NCBI GenBank assembly: GCA_032250675.1
Contig: JAVVEY010000035.1
Location: 1 to 25,343 of the forward strand
Length of the DNA stretch: 25,343 nt
Direction of reading: 5' to 3'
DNA from: Gaopeijia sp032250675
Lineage (GTDB): Bacteria > Gemmatimonadota > Gemmatimonadetes > Longimicrobiales > Gaopeijiaceae
The notes under the pieces are model-generated. The model was given only the letters and a program-made list of their open reading frames with translations, was not told the DNA's origin and made no database searches. The position numbers were made by a program, and so were the translations under genes. This document shows, piece after piece, positions 21,270 through 25,343 of this stretch; positions within the stretch are counted from its first letter, which is position 1; each line of letters begins with the position of its first letter.

Positions 21270-23240
21270 TCAATTGCGGAGCGTCCACCGGACCCCCCAC
21301 ATCGCCCGGAGTCCGGGGAGGGTGCGACCGGGGAGGTCCTGCAATCCCGGCTCACCGAGCGCGTTTTCCCACCGGATGAAGATACGCGCCGTGACGATCC
21401 GGATCTGCAGGTGTGCATTCCAACTCCGGAAGGCGGGGACGCGCGAGGGTCCGGCGAGGAGATCCGGGGCCTCCGGAGAGGCCACGAAATCAGGATCCGC
21501 GATCGGCACCAGCATCGCATCGCGTCCCTCCACCAGGAAGCTCGCATTGATCTCGAAATTCCCCGACTCGAGGAAGGTACGCGCGAAGTTGACCCCTCCG
21601 CGATAGATCCGTTCGGGCCGATAGACCCCTTCCTCGTCCCAGCTCTGGAGCGATCCCACCCCCGAAAGCCCCTCCAGGAGGGGAAGCGCCACCCGGCCGC
21701 CGATCTCGAATCCGGTGGCGTCCTCATGGGCGAAGGCGGCACCCCCACGGCCGACGAGCCCCGCCCGGTCCGCCGTCCCGAGGGGAAGCACCGAGTCGCC
21801 ATTCGTCGAGAGCCATGCGACCTCGACGTCGAAGGCGCCCCGTGCGAGGTGCGCCCCGATCCGGGTGAAGTCCCGGTCGGTGGAGCGGGCCGCGTCCTGC
21901 GCGAAGCTTGCCGCCACCGCCTCGGCCGCGGCGCTGTCGGTGGGGAGACGGAGGAAGGGGGGCTGCCAGCCGCGCTCGCCGTCGTCGCGCTCGAGAAATG
22001 CCGAGACCCCGTGGTAGGCGGCGGTCCAGAGCTGCAGACCGACGACGGAGTGACGTTCGCCATCCCACCCGTCGGTGCCGAGGCGAACCGACGCGCCACC
22101 GAGGCCGTCCACCTCGGCGCCCGCATCGAGGTCGAGGCGGTCGTCGGGGAGCCGAGCGCCGCCGGATTGACCCGCCGCCCGCAGGATCGAATCGAGCCGC
22201 GGCGTGGCGTCGGACGAACTCTGGTCGTTGAAGACGCGCGCCTCGCCGCGCACCCAGAGCGAAGCCGAACCGAGCGCCCCCTCCCACGCGCCGCGCACCC
22301 CGATCTGACTCCGGTCGAGATCGGCGTCACGCACGCTCTCGCCTTCGAGGCCGAGGCCGTCCTCGAGATCGACGGTGGTGTTCGACCAGTACACCTCACC
22401 TCGAAGCCCCGAGCTCCGATTCGAGCGCAGGCGCAGCGTCTGCGTGGAGCGTGTGGACTCGAGCGCACCGAGGGCGGAGAGATTGTTTTCGGCGATCCCG
22501 CGGCGGAGTTCACCCGAGATCGTGAATCCTCCGATCGGTCGGAGATAGCGGAGCCACACCCCCTGCACCGTCCCGTCCTCGTCCGCTCCCCCCGGCCCAC
22601 TCGTGTCGATCCGTTCGATCCCGACGGTGAACGACCCGGCGAATGCGTTGGGGTGCGCGAAGAAGCCGCGGAAGAGGTTCGTCTCGAGATCGCCGGTGCC
22701 CGCCGAAATCCGCGTCAGCGGCCGGTCGTCGTCAGGATCCGCGCGTTCGGTCTCGAGCTCGATCCGGAGCTCGCCCCCCCCGCGACGCAGCGTGACCGAA
22801 CCGATCCCGACGAGGGGGATCCGCGCGAAATCGACCTGGCTCCCGTCGAGGGGGACCTCCTCGACGCCGTCCATGAAGAGGCGGACGCGTCCCGCCCCCA
22901 TCCCGACCGCGATGATATTCTCGGGAGCGCCGAAGTCTCCCCCCCGGACCGGGATGATCCCCGCCACCGGCTCGAGGAGTTCCTGGAGGGTGAGGGCGGG
23001 CGATTCGAGGAGGTCCTCGAGGTCCCAGCGCCGGATCCAGGGGCGCGACGACGAGCCGAAGGTGCCGAAGTCGGGGAGGTCGTGGATCGTCGGGGGTACG
23101 GAATCGGCGGCCGCGTCGGCGTCCTCCGCCTCGACATCGGGGGGGAGAGAATCCGGGGGTTCCTGCGCCGTCGCCGAAGTCGCGCCGAGAGCGCACAGGA
23201 GCGCAAGAGAGAAGGCGCCGAGCCCCGGAAGAGGTCTCAC
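21270..23240 (-). CDS. TonB-dependent-receptor-like outer-membrane plug/barrel protein
   Basis: The protein is 656 aa from a GTG that overlaps the pepA stop as GTGA. The signal peptide is at 1-25 (FSLALLCALGATSATAQ). An acidic Pro-rich stretch follows to about 60. Residues about 74-165 resemble a TonB receptor plug: LEDLLESPALTLQELLEPVAGIIPVRG, then RVRLFMDGVEEVPLDGS and VGIGSVTLRRGGG (read in parts). The rest alternates short beta strands with charged loops, as in an outer-membrane barrel, ending GVRWTLRN. No TonB box is obvious after the signal peptide, and the plug is short. Many such proteins occur in Gram-negative phyla with unknown ligands. It is probably transport- or surface-related. 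The substrate is unknown. Confidence 0.75.
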   Translation of the reverse strand: MRPLPGLGAFSLALLCALGATSATAQEPPDSLPPDVEAEDADAAADSVPPTIHDLPDFGTFGSSSRPWIRRWDLEDLLESPALTLQELLEPVAGIIPVRGGDFGAPENIIAVGMGAGRVRLFMDGVEEVPLDGSQVDFARIPLVGIGSVTLRRGGGELRIELETERADPDDDRPLTRISAGTGDLETNLFRGFFAHPNAFAGSFTVGIERIDTSGPGGADEDGTVQGVWLRYLRPIGGFTISGELRRGIAENNLSALGALESTRSTQTLRLRSNRSSGLRGEVYWSNTTVDLEDGLGLEGESVRDADLDRSQIGVRGAWEGALGSASLWVRGEARVFNDQSSSDATPRLDSILRAAGQSGGARLPDDRLDLDAGAEVDGLGGASVRLGTDGWDGERHSVVGLQLWTAAYHGVSAFLERDDGERGWQPPFLRLPTDSAAAEAVAASFAQDAARSTDRDFTRIGAHLARGAFDVEVAWLSTNGDSVLPLGTADRAGLVGRGGAAFAHEDATGFEIGGRVALPLLEGLSGVGSLQSWDEEGVYRPERIYRGGVNFARTFLESGNFEINASFLVEGRDAMLVPIADPDFVASPEAPDLLAGPSRVPAFRSWNAHLQIRIVTARIFIRWENALGEPGLQDLPGRTLPGLRAMWGVRWTLRN

Positions 23241-24754
23241 GCGCGGCTCCGCACCCACTCGATCAGGAGACGCGTGGGGCGTCCGTACCCGCCGTCGCGC
23301 AGGTACGGAGCCGATTCGCCATCCCCGTAGGCGGTACCTGCGATATCGAGATGGGCCCACGGCGTCGTCCCCACGAACTCACGCAGGAAGGCGGCGGCGG
23401 TGATCGTGCCCCCCGGGCGTCCGCCCACATTCTTCAGATCGGCCTGCGGCGAGTCGAGCTGGCGGCGGTATTCGGGCCAGAGCGGAAGGCTCCAGCACCG
23501 CTCTCCCGAGCGTTCTCCGGCGGCCTTCACCTCGTCGACGAGGGCGTCGTCGGTGCCGAGCAGCCCGATCGCGTGATGGCCGAGCCCGATGACGACCGCG
23601 CCGGTGAGGGTGGCGCAGTCGACGATCGCCTCCGGTTCGAAGCCGAGCGCGTAGTCGAGCGCGTCGCAGAGGATGAGGCGACCCTCGGCATCGGTGTTGA
23701 TCACCTCGACGGTCTTCCCGGAGCGCGTGGTCACCACATCGCCCGGCTTCATCGCCCGACCCCCGAGGAGGTTCTCCGAGGAGGGCACGATCCCGATGAC
23801 GTCGCGCGCCACCCCGAGGCGGGCGATCGCACTCATCGCCCCGATCACCGCCGCGCCACCCGACATGTCGAAGCGCATCTCCTCCATCCCGCCGGCCGGC
23901 TTGATCGAGATTCCACCCGTGTCGAAGGTGAGGCCCTTCCCGACGAGGACGATCGGCGGACGCCCCGCCTCCCCGCCCCGGTGGCGCATCACGATCAGGC
24001 GCGGCTCCTCCTCGGAGCCCTGCGCGACCGCGAGGAGCGCATTCATCCGTTCGGCGGTGAGTCGTTCCGGTCCGAGGACGTCGACTTCGAAGCCGTGCTC
24101 GCCTCCGAGACGCTCGGCGACCTCGGCCAGGTGGGATGGCGTCGCGAGATTCCCGGGGCGCGACTGGAGGAGTCGCGCGACATTCTCCGCCTCCGCCACC
24201 GTCGCGCCGGTCGTCGCACCCGCGGCGACATCCGCACCGTCGCCGATGAGGGTGAGGCCCGTCACCTCGGTCGGGGGCTCCGGCTCACCGGCGCCCGTCT
24301 TGAGCTCGCGGAACCGCCACGCGGCGAGCACCGCTCCCTCGGCCGCCGCCTGTGCGACCGCTCCGGCTTCGTCTCCCGGCGTCGGGAGGAAGAGCCCGAG
24401 CTCGGTGATGCCGAGTGATTCCGCCGCTCGCACGGCGTGCCCCGCGAAGCGCCGGATGTCTTCGAGGGTGAGTTCCGCCTCGGGCTTTCCGACGCCGATG
24501 AAGACGAACCGCTCGGCGCCCTGCGCGCCCTCCTCCGCCCAGACGACGCGCTGCGTGCCGCTCGACGCCTTCAGATCGCGGCGCGCGCGGTGCAGCGCAC
24601 CTTCGACCGGCGCGGGGAGCGCGGCGGGGAGGCGAGGCTCGCCCGGCCCGGACACCTCGCGTGCCTTCGCGTCGTGCGTCGCGTAGATGGGGATCGCAAC
24701 GAGAGGGAGATCGAGGGTGGCGAGGGAGGAGACGGAGGTCGTCGTCAGATCCAT
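23237..24754 (-). CDS. pepA: Leucyl aminopeptidase (M17 family)
   Basis: The protein is 505 aa. The N-terminal macro-like domain is at about 1-165. The catalytic domain has VGKGLTFDTGGISIKP (Lys273, Asp278), MRFDMSGGAAV (Asp296), and the family signature NTDAEGRLIL (Asp355, Glu357, Arg359), with GAVVIGLG and GERCWSLPLWPEY following. These supply the two-metal site. It releases N-terminal residues from peptides in the cytoplasm. Some PepA proteins also bind DNA and regulate carAB or assist plasmid resolution, but nothing here shows that. The gene follows icd after a strong hairpin, and its stop overlaps the outer-membrane protein start. Confidence 0.96.
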   Translation of the reverse strand: MDLTTTSVSSLATLDLPLVAIPIYATHDAKAREVSGPGEPRLPAALPAPVEGALHRARRDLKASSGTQRVVWAEEGAQGAERFVFIGVGKPEAELTLEDIRRFAGHAVRAAESLGITELGLFLPTPGDEAGAVAQAAAEGAVLAAWRFRELKTGAGEPEPPTEVTGLTLIGDGADVAAGATTGATVAEAENVARLLQSRPGNLATPSHLAEVAERLGGEHGFEVDVLGPERLTAERMNALLAVAQGSEEEPRLIVMRHRGGEAGRPPIVLVGKGLTFDTGGISIKPAGGMEEMRFDMSGGAAVIGAMSAIARLGVARDVIGIVPSSENLLGGRAMKPGDVVTTRSGKTVEVINTDAEGRLILCDALDYALGFEPEAIVDCATLTGAVVIGLGHHAIGLLGTDDALVDEVKAAGERSGERCWSLPLWPEYRRQLDSPQADLKNVGGRPGGTITAAAFLREFVGTTPWAHLDIAGTAYGDGESAPYLRDGGYGRPTRLLIEWVRSRA

Positions 24755-24830
24755 GGGGAGTGCAGTGAGGCGCAGCGCCGTCGGTGAGATGGGATGTCGA
24801 GCGAGAGGTGGGTCCGCGAAGGGGTGTACG

Positions 24831-24860
24831 GGGAGGGCGGCCTCGGGGGTCCGCCCTCCC
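24831..24860 (-). terminator. Terminator-like hairpin after icd
   Basis: GGGAGGGCGG and CCGCCCTCCC form a perfect ten-base-pair stem around a ten-base loop, 22 bases past the icd stop. No T-run follows. Its length and position make it the most convincing hairpin in the window. The remaining gap to pepA (24755-24830) shows no clear promoter boxes. Confidence 0.55.
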
Positions 24861-24882
24861 CTCCCCCACGCCGGACTCGCGG

Positions 24883-25343
24883 CTACATCCCCGCGATCAC
24901 GGCCTCGCCGAATTCGGAGGTCTTGAGGAGTGTCGCGCCTTCCATCTGGCGCTCAAGGTCGTAGGTGACCGTCTTCGCGCGGATCGCCGACTCGAGGCCG
25001 CGGTCGATCGCGCGCGCCGCCTCATGCCAACCCATATGCTCGAGCATCATGACCGCCGAGAGGATGAGCGATCCGGGGTTCACCTTGTCGAGCCCGGCGT
25101 ACTTCGGTGCGGTGCCGTGGGTGGCCTCGAAGACCGCGACTTCGTCCCCGACATTCGCTCCCGGCGCCATCCCGAGCCCGCCGACCTGGGCGGCGCAGGC
25201 GTCGGAGAGGTAGTCGCCATTCAGATTCGGCGTCGTGATCACGTCGTACTCGTCGGGGCGCAGGAGGAGCTGCTGGAACATCGCGTCGGCGATCCGGTCG
25301 CCGACCACGATCCGACCCTCCGGCGACGCACCGTCCCAGATCT
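24883..25343 (-). CDS. icd: Isocitrate dehydrogenase (NADP+), C-terminal part (cut by window edge)
   Basis: About 153 codons of the C-terminal end are visible. They include RPDEYDVITTPNLNGDYLSD (read in parts), AAQVGGLGMAPGANVGDE, FEATHGTAPKYAGLDKVNPGS, SLILSAVMMLEHMGWHEAA, AKTVTYDLERQMEGA and SEFGEAVI. The match to E. coli Icd is close. The NADP-selecting residues are present (Lys-Tyr in APKYAG, Tyr and Arg in TYDLER), so NADP is the likely cofactor. It oxidatively decarboxylates isocitrate to 2-oxoglutarate in the TCA cycle. The N-terminal part lies beyond the right edge. Confidence 0.96.
   Translation of the reverse strand, partial: IWDGASPEGRIVVGDRIADAMFQQLLLRPDEYDVITTPNLNGDYLSDACAAQVGGLGMAPGANVGDEVAVFEATHGTAPKYAGLDKVNPGSLILSAVMMLEHMGWHEAARAIDRGLESAIRAKTVTYDLERQMEGATLLKTSEFGEAVIAGM

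Noticed and set aside
21183..23330. Plus-strand reading frame of 715 codons opposite the outer-membrane protein
   Set aside because: Antisense shadow caused by high GC: Arg/Glu/Gly/Pro-rich with no domain, while the minus strand has a signal peptide and plug motifs.
1..25343. tRNA, rRNA, CRISPR array, transposase or phage genes
   Set aside because: No conserved RNA signatures, regularly spaced repeats or recombinase motifs were seen. Nearly all sequence is accounted for by recognised coding genes, and the longest gap is 267 bases.

Overview
The window is a high-GC bacterial chromosome segment of housekeeping genes, almost all on the minus strand, with very tight spacing. No rRNA, tRNA, CRISPR array, insertion sequence or phage gene was seen. 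Base composition and codon use look even throughout. The cell is Gram-negative: there is a TonB-receptor-like outer-membrane protein, a zinc-finger anti-sigma factor and a secreted Spy-like protein. Gene content and composition fit Gemmatimonadota or a related phylum, but that is an inference and no marker here proves it.

Layout in the direction of minus-strand transcription, right to left: the 3' part of icd (NADP-type isocitrate dehydrogenase), a strong hairpin, pepA (leucyl aminopeptidase), an outer-membrane plug/barrel protein, yicC, gmk, rpoZ, coaBC, a type-4 uracil-DNA glycosylase, dnaB, ispD, tsaC, a low-molecular-weight protein phosphatase, aroE, comF, gap, pgk, tpiA, secG. Then comes a 2-oxoacid dehydrogenase block (E1-alpha-like, E1-beta, E2, lipB). 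lipB converges on the only plus-strand gene, an RNase HI-like gene. Beyond it lie carA, an HU-family DNA-binding protein, an ECF sigma factor, its anti-sigma factor, a Spy-like periplasmic protein, and the 5' part of moaD.

The genes group into: lower glycolysis (gap-pgk-tpiA) with the secretion gene secG; lipoate-dependent 2-oxoacid oxidation, with the lipoyl attachment enzyme beside its E2 substrate; nucleotide, cofactor and transcription functions (gmk, rpoZ, coaBC); replication and repair (dnaB, UDG); isoprenoid, aromatic and tRNA-modification precursors (ispD, aroE, tsaC); and an envelope-stress or metal-sensing sigma module. Eleven junctions are 4-base stop/start overlaps (ATGA or GTGA), which implies translational coupling across much of the window.

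No obviously new multi-gene system was found. The most notable signals are three enzymes whose diagnostic residues are replaced although the reading frames are intact. The RNase H-fold protein has lost two of its four catalytic carboxylates. The E1-alpha-like protein has lost the GDG...N thiamine-diphosphate motif and is short. The CoaC half of CoaBC has Val where the catalytic Cys is expected. The next most interesting is the overlapping sigma/anti-sigma/Spy-like trio.
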